A stretch of DNA of 64,000 nucleotides. It comes from Rallus limicola. Lineage: Eukaryota > Chordata > Aves > Gruiformes > Rallidae. The notes under the pieces are model-generated. The model made no database searches, was not told the DNA's origin, and saw only the letters and a list, made by a program, of their open reading frames with translations. The stretch is from positions 73,228,520-73,292,519 of the forward strand of contig JAKCOZ010000001.1 of assembly GCA_022605955.1 (NCBI GenBank). The letters run 5' to 3'. The position numbers were made by a program, and so were the translations under genes. Below are positions 47,459 to 59,560 of this stretch, one piece after another; the first letter of the stretch is position 1, and every line of letters starts with the position of its first letter.

Positions 47459-49380
47459 TGAAGTCTAGAGATTAGGTGAGATATCAAGACGTGCAGGTAC
47501 TTTTGTCCTCTATCTTATTTTGCATGCAAGGTATTGCACATATGAGGGTCAAATCTCTGGAGACAGGTAATGGCCTGGATGATACCCACCCAGAGCCTCT
47601 GCAGCTCATGGTTGATTCCTCCGGAAAATAAAGCTGTAGATAGATACTTACTTTGCAAACATCTGTATGGTGAATATATTATGGGCTTCCCAGCTGCTTG
47701 GGAGGGCTTCCTACCAGCTGTGAGCTCTCACTTTTGTAGTCCTGCCCAGAGAAGCCAATGTGTGAATGCACTCGAGTCAGCCCCGGTGCAGACTCAGCGA
47801 GGTCAGCTCAAACTGTCCTCATCAGCAGATTAAACTAATCTGTCTAATTCCATGCTGCAACTAATGAGAACAGCTCACAGATTCCCTACTGCCAGAGTTG
47901 GTCACCACCAGAAGAATAATGGCAGCAAGCAGCTAGGGAGCATTAACTTCTTAAGTATCACTGACATTGATAAACTGAGTGTATACCCACAGCCTAAGAA
48001 ACCTCTGTATGACAGCCCATATGTAGTGGTATACTGTGAGTATACAGAGTTTAATGTGGATTATGCTGTCTGCCTCCTTGGCTTGTCCCTTTGCAACCCT
48101 CCTGCCCCATATAGCGTGAGAGCTGTCAGGGTCAGGGACGGATTCAGGGCTTCCTCCCTGCTCTCTTGCTGACAAATGTATAGATTAAGTAACCCAGATG
48201 TTCTTCACCAGCCACTCTTCTTCACTTGTGCAAAGATTACAGACCGTCGGAGTGAAAAAGCAATCTCCATTACTATTACCAATCAAGAGACTTTATTGGT
48301 CCTATTGTATTAATTTTGAGTGATCCAAGCACCTGTATGAATATACTAGCAAATGCTCACACTTTTTTATTACACACTTTTGCAGATTCAAGGAGACTTT
48401 AATCAGTCCATAAGACTGCCACGATCCAGGAATAACTCACACGTATGTCTAAATGTATACATGTAAATAGTCTTCTTGAATTTAAACTGAATATTTAATC
48501 TCTGCACCCAGTCCTTTTCAGAGTGCTGCTTATGTTTGTTTTCATGCTAGCAATTATGGACTAATAGATCAACTGTAGTCTAAGGAACAAATCCTAGGAA
48601 TAATGATAAAGTTTAATTACAACAGAGTACAATGGGAGAAAGATTGTTTCTTTCAAAAAAATTCACTGAAAAACTGAGAATCAATGCTAATTTAGACTTG
48701 AAGGGAGCAGGGTGGTAGAAACAACCTCTGCAAAGAGTGACCATGAGTTGACCAAGTTTAAATTAAATGGCAGGATAAGTGAAGGTTTGAAGGTTCAGTT
48801 AAAAAAGACAAACTCTGATGTAGAATTTCTTTAATCCACACTTCAAAATTGGGTAAGAATTTTTATCTCAGCAATAGAGGAAACACTATCTGATTAAAAA
48901 ATTTGCTCAAACTGCCTGTCTAGTAGAAATAAGCTTAAAGCCTAAGAGAAACTAAAGGAAGGAGGGAACAGCAAAGAAAACTCTGTATTAAAGGTCATGT
49001 GTTGTATTGATAAGGCAGGAATTGCTCATAGTAAAGCTATCCTATGCTTTGCAAGAAATATAACATGAAATCATTAGCGTTTCTTTTTCCCCTGGCATAT
49101 GAATAGGAAGAGACTAAGAAAAGACAAAACAGTATTACTTTACAGTAGGATGGGGTAGAGATGAAAAATAGTGTAAGGTCCCAAAAGGGGGATAAAAAAA
49201 TTGTCTTTTGCAATAAACATCATAGTATTTAATATGGAAGGCAAAGGTATGGAAATGAAAATGGAAGGGAACAACAAAGCTCAAGGAATTGAATCTGTTC
49301 AAGTCTTGGGATACCAGTTAACTTCCACTCCAGTACTCTGAAGGGTATGATTTCTCATGTGTTGTGGCAGAAAGAGCTGC

Positions 49381-49402
49381 CAAGTCAGGACAAGTCAGGA
49401 CA
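49381..49402. repeat. 10-bp perfect tandem duplication
   Basis: CAAGTCAGGA occurs twice end to end plus two further bases, inside the CR1 relic. Local slippage. Confidence 0.75.
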
Positions 49403-49417
49403 ATATTGTATGAAATA

Positions 49418-49500
49418 TAGAATATATATGTATATACATACATAAACTTATATGCATATTTATGTACATACACATATATTTAATATACATATATATTTAA
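49418..49500. repeat. TA/TG-rich low-complexity stretch
   Basis: Impure TATATG, TACATA and TATATT units. It interrupts the CR1 relic and probably arose after insertion by microsatellite growth. Confidence 0.7.
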
Positions 49501-50683
49501 GAGTGGGAAAATATTATCTGGATGTTTCTAAGCCTAGTTCCTTGACATCAGTTGTCAGTCAGGCTTTAGAGCAAAGTTTGTTTCATACAATAAGGAAATG
49601 GGATAACTAGAAAATAAGATAATATACAACATGGGTTTACAAAAAATAGATAATGCCCGACTAAACTGATAGCTTGCTTTCATAAAATAGCTGGTCTACT
49701 AAGAAAAGGAATGTTGATAGTTCTAATCTATCTGAACTGATATGTAATAGTTAATGCTTCATGAAAATTTTTGAGTACTTTTTTCAACTGGAGCAAAGAA
49801 GATAAACAAAAACCCAATAAATGAACACAAATGAGTAAGGAATGTACTATAGTAGATTAAAATAGCTGAGTAAGAAATTTAGTACAGCAGAGAAACAAAG
49901 GAGGGGTAGATGTTGAGAGAAATTATTAATGGAGTTCCTCCACAAGTGTTTGGTTCATTTGATTAAATAATTTTGTTATAAAATGTTGCAATGAAACTTG
50001 CTGACAGAAAAAAATCCAATGAACAGCCATAGCAGGATATATATTACAGCCAGAACTTGATCTTGAGGTCTTACATAGTGGGGACAGAATATAGATGAAC
50101 ACCAGAAAATTAATGATCATACAGAGTGTCCTAGTTGTCATCTGGAAATGACTGTGGCCAACAAGCCATGTATACAAGGAGTTTATGGAAAAGACAAAAC
50201 TGACCTTGATATGTAGTAAAAGAGGTATTTGCCATAGGAACAGTGAATGGTTAATGACACTGCAGAGACCTTGGGAAATCTGCTTGGAGTACCTTGCTCT
50301 GTATTTGTAAAATTCTGGTCTCCTCTGTCCAGGAAAGACTAACTCAAACTGGAGGAAGTGCTCTGGCAAACCAAGACTGTTTTAAAAGAGTAAAAGGCAC
50401 TTGCCCCATCACATCAGGTATTCTAGTGGCAGGGAGGAAAAGGAACTGCTTCAACCAACGCACAGCGTTGGCAGATGATACAAACTGACAATGACTAAGT
50501 GCTTCAAAGAAACAAAGAGAAATATAAGAACAAGGAGGCTTGTAAATATTATTAAGCAGAGGCACGCAAAAATGCTGTGCTCTTGGACAGCTGAGTCTGG
50601 TGGTACTCGCTGGAGGAGTGCAGTGTAGGGAAGCATCCAGCATCTTTTTAAAGGATGCCGTGCATTACCAACATCAGTTGAAG

Positions 50684-50704
50684 AAAAAAAAAAAAAATTT
50701 TTTT
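50684..50704. repeat. A14T7 tract
   Basis: Fourteen A followed directly by seven T, a rigid, partly self-complementary tract. Confidence 0.75.
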
Positions 50705-51659
50705 CTGGCTGATAGCCTTTGCTTTGAGGAATCTCTTTTTTCTCCTTTGGCCAAAAGTGATTTGGCCATTTCTGGTTATATGAAAGAAGTATGTAATAAT
50801 ATAAAATTCACTGCTTCCTTAGGCAAAAAAAAAAGAAAACAAAAAAATTGACCTAGGTGAGATTTGGTAGATAAGACCAGGATGAAGAAATTCCTTCACT
50901 TTTTATTTATTTTCATTTAAGATGTAAATATTTTAAGTATGTGGTTTTGATTTATTTACATTTTTTAATTAAAAGAAAATTACAGATAAAAGATGTTATA
51001 GCAATCATCTTCCTACAAAAGCAAAATATTGCAATGTAATTAAAAGGACTCCTCAAATTATAATTAGATTTGAAATTTAATTATGACTAGAATACTTCAT
51101 CCCTATGCACAAATGACACCTTATTGATACATAACCTTTATTGTAATTTTATTAAATTTCTGCTGAGATCTTAATCTATGGACTAAATAAGATCATCAGA
51201 TTTCTATGAAGGCTTAGATTTAGGTGAAGAAAGCAACATGGTATTTTCTTCTATATATTATAGTGTAGTTCTTCATTTGTGTATTTCTGTTGAAACAAAT
51301 TCTTTACCTGGGCTCATCTCTTCCTGACAAAGAGAACTGGGCCTTGTTTGTTTAATAACTGCAATACTTTGCCTCCATTTGTATACTGTAAAAGAAAAAG
51401 CAACAAATGCAAGCTGATATGAAACTGGTTTCCATCTAACCTCTTACTATTTGGTTTGCTGCCGCCTGTGGCTAAATCTTATTGTGGCAATTTATCTGCA
51501 TCTGCCCCACGCACATTTTTCTCTTGCAAAATCTTTCAAATCCATAGACACTTTCTGTAATCATCTTCACATGTGACATCTTCTTTTCATTGTCAAATGT
51601 ATCTTCTGCTGGGAAGACCAATGCTAGCTGTTGAATGGACTACTCTCAGGTGGTTGGTA

Positions 51660-51673
51660 TTTTTTTTTTTTTT
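51660..51673 (+). repeat. T14 homopolymer
   Basis: Uninterrupted T-run, with no recognisable retroposed body next to it. Confidence 0.7.
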
Positions 51674-54600
51674 GGTAATTGTCTTCAAATGTAGCTCAGA
51701 ATTTAATCCATTATAAAGACTATAATTCTGATGGCAATCAATCAGATGTCCGGTTTGGACAAGTGAAAACACAGCATGCAAGAATGTCTCTTCTCATAAG
51801 TAAAAGTCAGACTGAGATTCCATGGATCTCAGTTGCCCCAGAAGGAAGAAAAAACTGTTCAGTAGAAGATATTATCGTCGTAGTGCATGTCTCTAGTTCT
51901 TTGTTTTAACATCCTTTTCCATGAGATTTTGAGTTCACATTTAATTTATTTTCATAGAAGGGTATGCTCATTTTAATAGAAAGTTTTGTAACTACCTATG
52001 AAATAGCATTAAGCTACAAATTCTGCTGTAAATAGAGGTGCATATTAATTAGTCAACCAATGAAATCAAAATGTACGCATGCAAAACATGAACTAAATAG
52101 AGCTGATAGGCTAAAACTTTTAAGCCTTTCTCCCTCGCTTAAATTTAGTACAGACTAACAGGATTCAGAGGCAGAAACCGTGGCTGACCATCTGGTTAGC
52201 TCATGACTTACATTGTCTTCATTGGGTGGTACTTGGAACTTGTCCCTGAGTAGACAGGTAAAGCTATGCTGGGTCTGGAAGGGTAGCCATAGTCATGGAG
52301 ACATGGAAGCACAGGCCTTAGTTTGGGTAAGTATGTGAATGGGAGCTGCCTGAGGGGTATAATCCTTATTCATTTGCTTGTGGAAAAAATTGTGCCATTA
52401 TCTCTGTGTTAGTCACTACCTACATTAAATTTAGTAGGAAAAGATGTCAGCATGTTGAGTAGCAACTATTCAGTTGTATCATCTCTCAATTTAAAGTAAG
52501 TAGATCCACTAACTTTCTACTGTTGTTCCTAGATGTTACTGTTTCTTATGACTGCCTGAGACAACAACTCAGCACAGGACTTGTGACATTAAATATAATA
52601 GAAAATTATTAACATGATTAATAAGTTGATACTGTAATGCAGAAATAATGTCTTGATAACTGACATTTTATTTTGCTTTTTATTTATTTATTACTATGTT
52701 TTTTAGCATTTTCCTCATAAAATATAATACCACCAGTAAGTTCCAATTATTTATATTTATTTCTATGTATCTCTTATATTCAGATACGCAAAGGTAACTT
52801 TTCAATGATATCTGGAAAATGTTCAACTGTTTTGACTAACACCACGAGACGTTTTTCTTTTAGTACTATTATTCCATGTTCTTTAATTAGGCTTAACAAT
52901 TAGCAATAGATATCAATTCTGTTTTCTTTTTGTGCAATCATATGGATGCAAGGGTGAAATATAGGTGAAATATAGCTGTTCTCAACCTGAAAGCATTTTA
53001 AAAAGATGGGTTATATTTTTGTTATCCATTTACAAACTGGGGAACGTAAGACAAAGACCACCACCTGACAGGTCCATGGTAGAGTAGGAAGAAGTTGTAT
53101 TGACTTCCAGACACAGCCTGAGTGCTCAGGACCAGTGCTTTCTTGGGTTATTATTGCAATCTTCTGCTTAGGAACTATGGTAACAACTGCACTGGTAGTG
53201 ATAATAGCTCTATTCCAGTATATTTGGGGCAATTACTGCTTGGGAAAAAAACACCAGCTTCACATATAGTTGTACAAAGAAACTTGTTAAAAAAGTTATT
53301 AAGCCTGAGTAGAAAGAAATCACAGGACAGTTGGCTAAAGAGCCATTAGGTCTTGCAGTGAACCCTCTATGGGCCACTGCAGAATGATTCCCAGGAATAC
53401 ACTCTCCATTACTGCACTTTGTCTAGGGCCAAGCAATGACTCTATGCCCTTTGAAAACCTCTTCAGATGTCTAATAAATTTACCTTACTGTCATGAAAAG
53501 TCACTGACATAAAAGTCTTCATTGTTTATTTGTCCTTTTTGCCTCATGGTCAGTGGGCATCTGTAGTAGACCCCAGGTTCCCATACCTTCAGCTCTGCCC
53601 ATCTGTTTGCTCCATGTTCAAGACTACAATCCCTCTGCCTTGAAAATGAGGGGTGACAGAAAGAGCAGTTGGGGTGTGATTTTAGCGAGACTCTGCTTTA
53701 AAGACTGGTGACTTGTCCCTCTGAAGGGAATGTCAAAACACTGGATTTGAGGTTACATTTTGGAAGGATGGCAAGATTAAAAAAACATAGAACTTCACAT
53801 TGTTCAGGTAGACTGATGGAAAGATGTAAAAATTTACTGTTGTTATAAACTGACACAAATTATTTTCAGTTTTAATGTCTCCATTATATGAGAGTGAAGT
53901 AGGTTATCAGGTTTTTTAATTGGCTTTAAAATAAATTCTAGTTGTTTTAAATTTCCAGTATGTCATTCAAGTTTAGCTACTGATATAAAAGGCATTGTAT
54001 ACCTTTTACACAGAGGGCTTTAAGGTAACGGAATGGTTATGGAATGTAATTCCTGGATATGCATGCTAATCTCTTCACACTTGGATTAGTTTTCTGGCCA
54101 TCTCAAATTCTCATTAATCTTTTTCTCTCTCAAGTAGCCCAGAAAGCAGAAAAAATGGAAATGTATTTTGGGTGACCAACCACTATAAATATCGAATAGC
54201 AAGCAGTAAAGAGTAATATGCTCACCAAAAAGCCCCCGGAACACAGACTGAGATATCTTTTTTCACAACCTATTAATCAGACAGGATCAAATGACAAACA
54301 CATTAATGAAAAATCAGTCAGTGGCAATTTGCAAACAGAAGAAAGGGTGACATTTACCAAACATATTATTTGCAATAGAGAATTCTCCCTGCTCCACACA
54401 GGGAACATGTTGCTCTGTTCATTCTGTGTGATTGGATTCAAGGGCTGGGTCTACACTGTTAAATAAAACAGGCAATGATGCCAAAAGGAAATAGTCTTTT
54501 CACATACTACCATGTGAGGTATACATAGATATCAACCAGAACCGGGCCAAAGCAGTGGCAGGAAGCTTGCTAACAGCAGAGCATGTTGCCTGCTGGTGTT

Positions 54601-55304
54601 TTGAACTTGCCTTTGCCCTGTTTTACCTCCATGCAGAGGTGCAAGCTTGAAGACCTCAAAGCAGTTCAGTCTGATTAGCAACCTTTTCCTAATCACATGT
54701 AGTTCATGCAGGAAGAGGCAGTTACTCCTTTTCAACGCAGCCAGTCACCCAATTGATCTTGCATTCCTCTCTTCCCATATGAAAACATTTTTTTTAGTAA
54801 GGAGGAAGAGTTGATAATCTATTTTGCCTGTTGGATTTGATAACACCTGCATACTTAGCTTTGCCTTGCCTTAAAAAACACTCATGAAAATGTCATTTCA
54901 GTCATCTGAAGTGCAATGGAGAAACTGAGTCCACAAAAAAGTGGCCTCATTTCTCCCAGCCCACCTTCTAATCATTGTGCTAGCCACTGGAAACATTACC
55001 CTGCGTTTCTTCAAATACCTTCTGTAAGCTCTTCCCAAACCTGTTGCTGGATCTTTATTATAATATCTACTTTCCAATTTGAGATAACCAACCATTTGAA
55101 ATGATGCTGTAGTAACCCTGTTGTACTGCCATAATTATAACCTATTTGTATTTTCTCTGTTTTCTCCCAATTGCTCAAAAATTAATGAGCATTCCTTTCA
55201 AAGATAATGTATTGACCCTATTTTAGTCATGTTTTTGGCCTGCTACATTGCTCTTTTCAAGGTAACCTTGATATTGTTATAGACATACATTATAATTTTT
55301 TATG

Positions 55305-55750
55305 CTGGAACTATCTATATTGATTTGACTGTGGCCTTTGATCCAATAAATCACAACATATTGCTATCTAAGTTTCCCTCAATTTGGCTGAGTTTAACTA
55401 CAGTAGAATGGTTCTCTGGCTACATTAGAGAGCAAACACCAGTCATTTTGTTTAATGGTGTTGAATCTGAGGTGAAAATGTTACATGCGAAGTTACCTCA
55501 GGAGCTAATTAGAGGGCTTTTACTTTTGCAGTTTTTATTAATGACCTGTCGACGCTGTATAGTTCATGAAATATTCTGTACATCTACATGCTGATGATGT
55601 GACCTTGTACACAGTAAGAGCACAGATAAGGTATCAGACCTTGACTGTTCTAACTCAGAATTTATGGAGTGATTTTCCCAATTTAAAGATACAGTTTTCT
55701 GCAGAAATAAATTGGCTTAGAATCTTAGAAAAATATAAAACATGTAATTA
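55305..55750 (+). mobile_element. decayed LINE reverse-transcriptase relic (jockey superfamily)
   Basis: Translation gives reverse-transcriptase motifs in order. Motif A is 'IDLTVAFDPINHNILL' (about 55,316-55,365; active form has F-D-x-x-x-A-F-D-x-x-x-H). Next comes 'EWFSGYIREQTPVILFNG' (about 55,407-55,460; usual form WF-SYL--R---V--NG). Motif B is 'LPQELIRGLLL' (about 55,493-55,525; active form VPQGSILGPLLF), continuing as FINDLSTLY. After a frameshift, motif C reads 'HADDVTLYT' (55,587-55,613), where active elements have Y/F-A-D-D. The two catalytic Asp codons of motif C survive, and His can arise from Tyr by one transition. The pattern fits CR1/L2/Rex1-type LINEs; I cannot fix the clade. 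Stops and frameshifts exclude function. The part downstream to about 55,740 may be the RT thumb. Confidence 0.7.
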
Positions 55751-58700
55751 GAGGGGTTGTCTCTTGTGCTACAAACAGACCTAGGTGAACTAGTGTGGAA
55801 AATAATAACATTTCCCTCACCTCAGAAAATAAATCAGCCATTGAAAAAGCCAAAGCTACATTTTTCACCTCCTCGAAGGAAATACTGATAAAGGTGGAAG
55901 AATATAGATCTCAGTGTTTCTGAAGGCTGGCATCCTTGAGACCGAGGAATGTCTCTCAGTCTATTACACAGATGGTAGTTACTACACATTAAAAGTCTTA
56001 ATGCAAAAGTTATTAAAACTCAGGAGTTTGGGGCCCAGGCTTATTTATTTCTCAGGTTTCAAAACATTTGAATCGTTTAATTTTGTGTCCAGTTACTACT
56101 TGGGACAGGAACCAGAGTTCCTTCAAAAGAAAGAAACCAGTTCCGTGTGACACATAAACCTGTAAACAAACCTGTGTTCTGCTGGTTCTGCAGGTCGGAC
56201 TGTGTAATATGAGAGTCTCTTATGGTTCATGTACTGAGTCTCTGCCATTACGAGATCCCTTTTCTACTCTCACCATTTGAACAGAGCACAAAAGAGATGA
56301 CCAGATCATATCCATGCTCACTGTCTCAGTCAGAAAGTGCTACACAGAATAACCAAGGTGTAGGCTTTCAGCACGGGCCTAGATACCAGTGATGAGCACC
56401 ATGATAAAGGTAATATTGGTTTATATTCAGTACCAAAATACAATGCTGTCACCAGAATAGTCCAGATAGCCTCAGTTGGGCAGGAATGGTTTATGCTTTA
56501 GCCCAGAACTTGATTTATGGTAACTTGGAGACATCCCGTGAGAATGCATTTTACCTTTCTGACATGTTTTGCTGTTGACTGTAAGGTTTCAAGCCACTTG
56601 CTTAAACATGGCCATTTAGTGCCACGTTAGATATTCTAGGTTATCCACTGCAGTGACAGGTGGGTCTCTGTCAGTTCTTTCCCTGTGACATCTTCAATAA
56701 GCCAGCACGTCTCAAACAACTGTGGCAACAGTGGGATAGCCCAACAGCAGCAATCTGTTGGGAGAAATGTTAAGAGGACAAAAAGCAGAAGTGCATAGTG
56801 AAGTGGATAAGAGGGAGTAGTAAAAGGTATTGCAATACCTTGCATCCTTCCTGATTGATGCTTTTCAATTTGTAACTCCTCTTTTTGTTGCATAAATTAT
56901 GTTAGCCAAATGTCAGCTATGAATCAGCCCTGGCTGACTTTGGTCTGACTCTGTTTCCAATTGTAACTGCAACTGTGACCATGACCTAGAAAAGAGGCAA
57001 GCACGTAGTTGCAAAGGTGTTTTCACGTCAACCACGTTATAGGTTTTTGGGTTTGTTGATTGGTTTGTTTCAAATACAGAAATCCATAGTGGCAGCCCTC
57101 TGCAAGAATGCCAATGATGCATCCTATGCAAAGAACTGCTAACTTATTACATAGGTACATAAGGATTAAACACTCTTTGATCCCTGTGTTTGAGAATGAT
57201 GCTTCAAGCTTCATGAAACTCAGTGGAACCTGGATCTTTCTTTAAATCTGCTGATGATCTTTTTCATGACCATATCACTTAACAAGGATTCCTCTCACCT
57301 TTCTTTCTCTCTGTTTTCCTTTTCCCTGCTCCTCTAGTTTTTATGAGGGTTAAATGCTTGCCTCACTAGATTGCAGAGAATTAATTATTTTGTCTCTGAG
57401 AGTGTTTGAAAACATGTATATTTGTTTTTCCTTAGGCATTCAGAACCTTTGGTTGCATTTTTCTGGCTAAAAAAAAAATTAGGAAAGTATGTGTTTTAAT
57501 AATACTTTTCAGTTGGACTTGGATTCCAAAGAATTGTGTTTGATAGCTGCTTGTACCAACCTGTACTGCTGATGGAGGGAATTCTTTATTTAAAAACCAA
57601 TATGCCAGTTCATATCTTCTCCAGCTCATCAAGGGATGAATCATTAACTTTCTCATCTCTCCCTGGCCACTTGGATTATGTGTAGAGATGTACTGCTTCA
57701 TACCACTGCAGTGCAGGATTTCTGCTGCAGGCAGTTTTGTGGCTTAAACAGGCAGAGAAGAGAGAGAGATTCACCAGGCAGAAGTGCTGGAAGGTAGCAC
57801 TTGTGGAATGAGAGAATAGGAGCCTAACAATTATCTCTTTCCCATTGACAAAAGAGCTCACCCTCTAATACCTTAAAATTATTCACCAGCTCTTCCTGAG
57901 ACATGTCCTCAACTTCTGCTTATGCTCTCTCCAGCATCCCAAATGAAAGAATCTACTTTTGTTTATTCATGTGACCATGGCCACACCATCTTGTATTCCT
58001 TTGGGCCTGCAACCCAGTCCAATTTGGGAAGTCCAATACAAAAAAAAAGCTTCAAAAAGTTGTGTTTATCCAGGAAGCTGCTACCTTGCGGCAATCTTAG
58101 AGGGTGGAAAACACCTCTTCATTTTCTTTTTCCCAGAGCTGCTGCTACAAATGAGAAGAAAAAAGAAAGGGAGGAGGTGGGGTGGAAAAAGATGAGAAAG
58201 TTAAGGAATTCATTTAGGTACTGAAGAAGAAGGAAGCAAAACCCCTGCGGGAGAGGGAGGAGCACAATGTAAATGGGCAAGTCAAACACATGGTTAAAAT
58301 GACCTTAGATAGAAAGAAAAAATATTTGACCTCTGAGGGGTGTGATAATGTGTTACCAGCTCTTAAGAGCATACTACAGGAGGGAGCTGTTACAGGAGCA
58401 GGGACAGATCAGTCCACTTCAGGAACCGTGCATCTGGCTGTTGGCGTAACAACATTATCTTTATGTAGTGCCATTCCTTGTAGTTACTCGCTCCATGGTA
58501 GTAAATCCTAGAAGCTCTGTTTTGGTGAAAGCCCCTAAATGCTACATGGATGTATGAAAAAAAGCAGTTCAATGTGTAAAGCTCCAGACATATGATTATG
58601 TCGTAATGGTCTAACAAGTTGCCACAATAACTTGCTGCATACATACTCTTAGCTGTTGTAATGTAAATTTATGTTCTTAAACCCATTTCACTGAGGTTTA

Positions 58701-59199
58701 AGTTAGTACATTTTAACTTGCTTGTGCTGTGGCTTAAAACTATGCAAATAACTACTTTGGCTCAGCTAACACGTGGTACTCATTAAGCTGTGGCAATTTG
58801 ATTATGCATCTGAGCCCAAGACAAGAGACGACATATGGCTGCAGACATAACTGAGGGTATTTCAAGGAAACCAAGGGGACAATATAGGTCAGCATGGTAG
58901 ATGGTGGTCTCAGCACACTCTGAGTTTAACCATTGACAAGTTTTTCCAAATTTCATGGAGAAGGAATGTTTTAAGGAAAAGTTTGAAGAAGAACACTGAA
59001 ATGATATTTATTTATGACCATGAAAACCTTTTGTTTTGAAGACAGCAAGGAGAACCTGTGGGACAAAGTATGAAAGCATTTGTTTGAAATTTTAATGGGC
59101 CAGACAGGAGTAAACAACTCATTAATGAAGAAAAGCTTATAGGAAGTGTAAGTGAGATCAACTATGAGGTTCCTTTAAAATAACAAGTAGTACTGTATT
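55751..59199. other. no gene recognised
   Basis: The LINE relic may extend some way into 55.75-56.15 kb, but I could not follow it. Reading frames reach about 100 codons (57,922-58,224) without recognisable domains. No RNA genes or strong repeats were seen. Confidence 0.5.
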
Positions 59200-59560
59200 T
59201 GATGCAACAGGGAAAGTATGCCAACAGAAGAAAATTAAAAGCGGGAGTGAAATGGTTAAAAGAAACGGGCTCGAAAATAATTTTTGCCAGGCATATTCTT
59301 AATGGACATGAGGATGATTGCTTTTGTCAAGGCCAGAGGAAAGAATGTTGCAGTAATCAAGATGTGCTGTGATTAGTGGATGGGAAGAGCTATATATTAG
59401 AGCTGTTATGCAGAAAGAATCTACTAGATAGAGACATAGCCCGAAGGGGTGGTTGTAGAGAGAGATTCAGCTCTAGGATGAAACCATCTAATAAAAACAA
59501 GTTCACAGGTAAAGTATAGGTTTGTATTTATTCTGGCTGTCCCAACAATGCTAATAAATC
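59200..59560. repeat. probable ancient interspersed repeat
   Basis: The phrases 'TTTTGTCAAGGCCAGAGGAA' (59,324) and 'ATGTTGCAGTAATCAAGATG' (59,346) have the form of a repeat I recall from reptile genomes, with the wording '...ttgtcaaggccaga...tgttgtagtagtcaagatg...'. Nearby text such as 'CAGGCATATTCTTAATGGAC' also fits the same family in the same order. I cannot name the family, and it is too decayed to show ends or coding capacity. Confidence 0.35.

Larger units (their letters stand above)
45892..48639. other. no gene recognised
   Basis: A short ancient-repeat-like phrase occurs at about 46,000-46,070 ('GGGCCAGTTTTCAGAGGTG', 'ACTGAAATCACATGAAATC'). An imperfect duplication of ATTTCCCTGGAGT with a 20-base period lies at 47,426-47,458. 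A 106-codon frame at 47,852-48,172 has no recognised domain. Confidence 0.55.
48690..50400 (+). mobile_element. long ancient CR1 LINE relic (ORF2)
   Basis: About 1.7 kb in which landmarks of an old CR1 ORF2, known to me from turtle and crocodilian elements, appear in the right order on one strand. They are: 'GACCATGAGTTGACCAAG' with 'AAATTAAATGGCAGGATA' (48,738-48,777; linker after the endonuclease); 'GGAGGGAACAGCAAAGAAAA' (48,961); 'CAACATGGGTTTACAAAAAA' (49,628) and 'TCTAATCTATCTGAACTGA' (49,721), both N-terminal reverse transcriptase; a decayed RT signature encoding NGVPPQ (49,928-49,945; active form GVPQGS); 'GAGGTATTTGCCATAGG' (50,222); and 'TTCTGGTCTCCTCTGTCCAGG' region (50,313-50,333) with 'AACTCAAACTGGA' (50,341). 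Stops and indels are everywhere, and a TA/TG-rich stretch has grown inside it. It is a molecular fossil with no product. The 147-codon reverse frame overlapping it is an antisense artefact. Confidence 0.6.
50401..55304. other. no gene recognised
   Basis: No coding exon or RNA gene seen. An A14T7 tract lies at 50,684-50,704 and a T14 run at 51,660-51,673. Just after the CR1 relic, 'GGCAGATGATACAAACTG' (50,469) looks like a CR1 'ADDT' phrase but is out of order and may be chance. Stretches around 50,880-51,200 and 52,550-52,760 are very AT-rich. Confidence 0.5.

Noticed and set aside
49926..50369. 147-codon reverse open frame
   Set aside because: It lies antisense to the CR1 relic, whose forward landmarks explain the sequence.
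50451..50490. 'GCAGATGATACAAACTG', similar to a reverse-transcriptase ADDT codon run
   Set aside because: It comes after the C-terminal landmarks of the CR1 relic, so it is out of order; probably chance.
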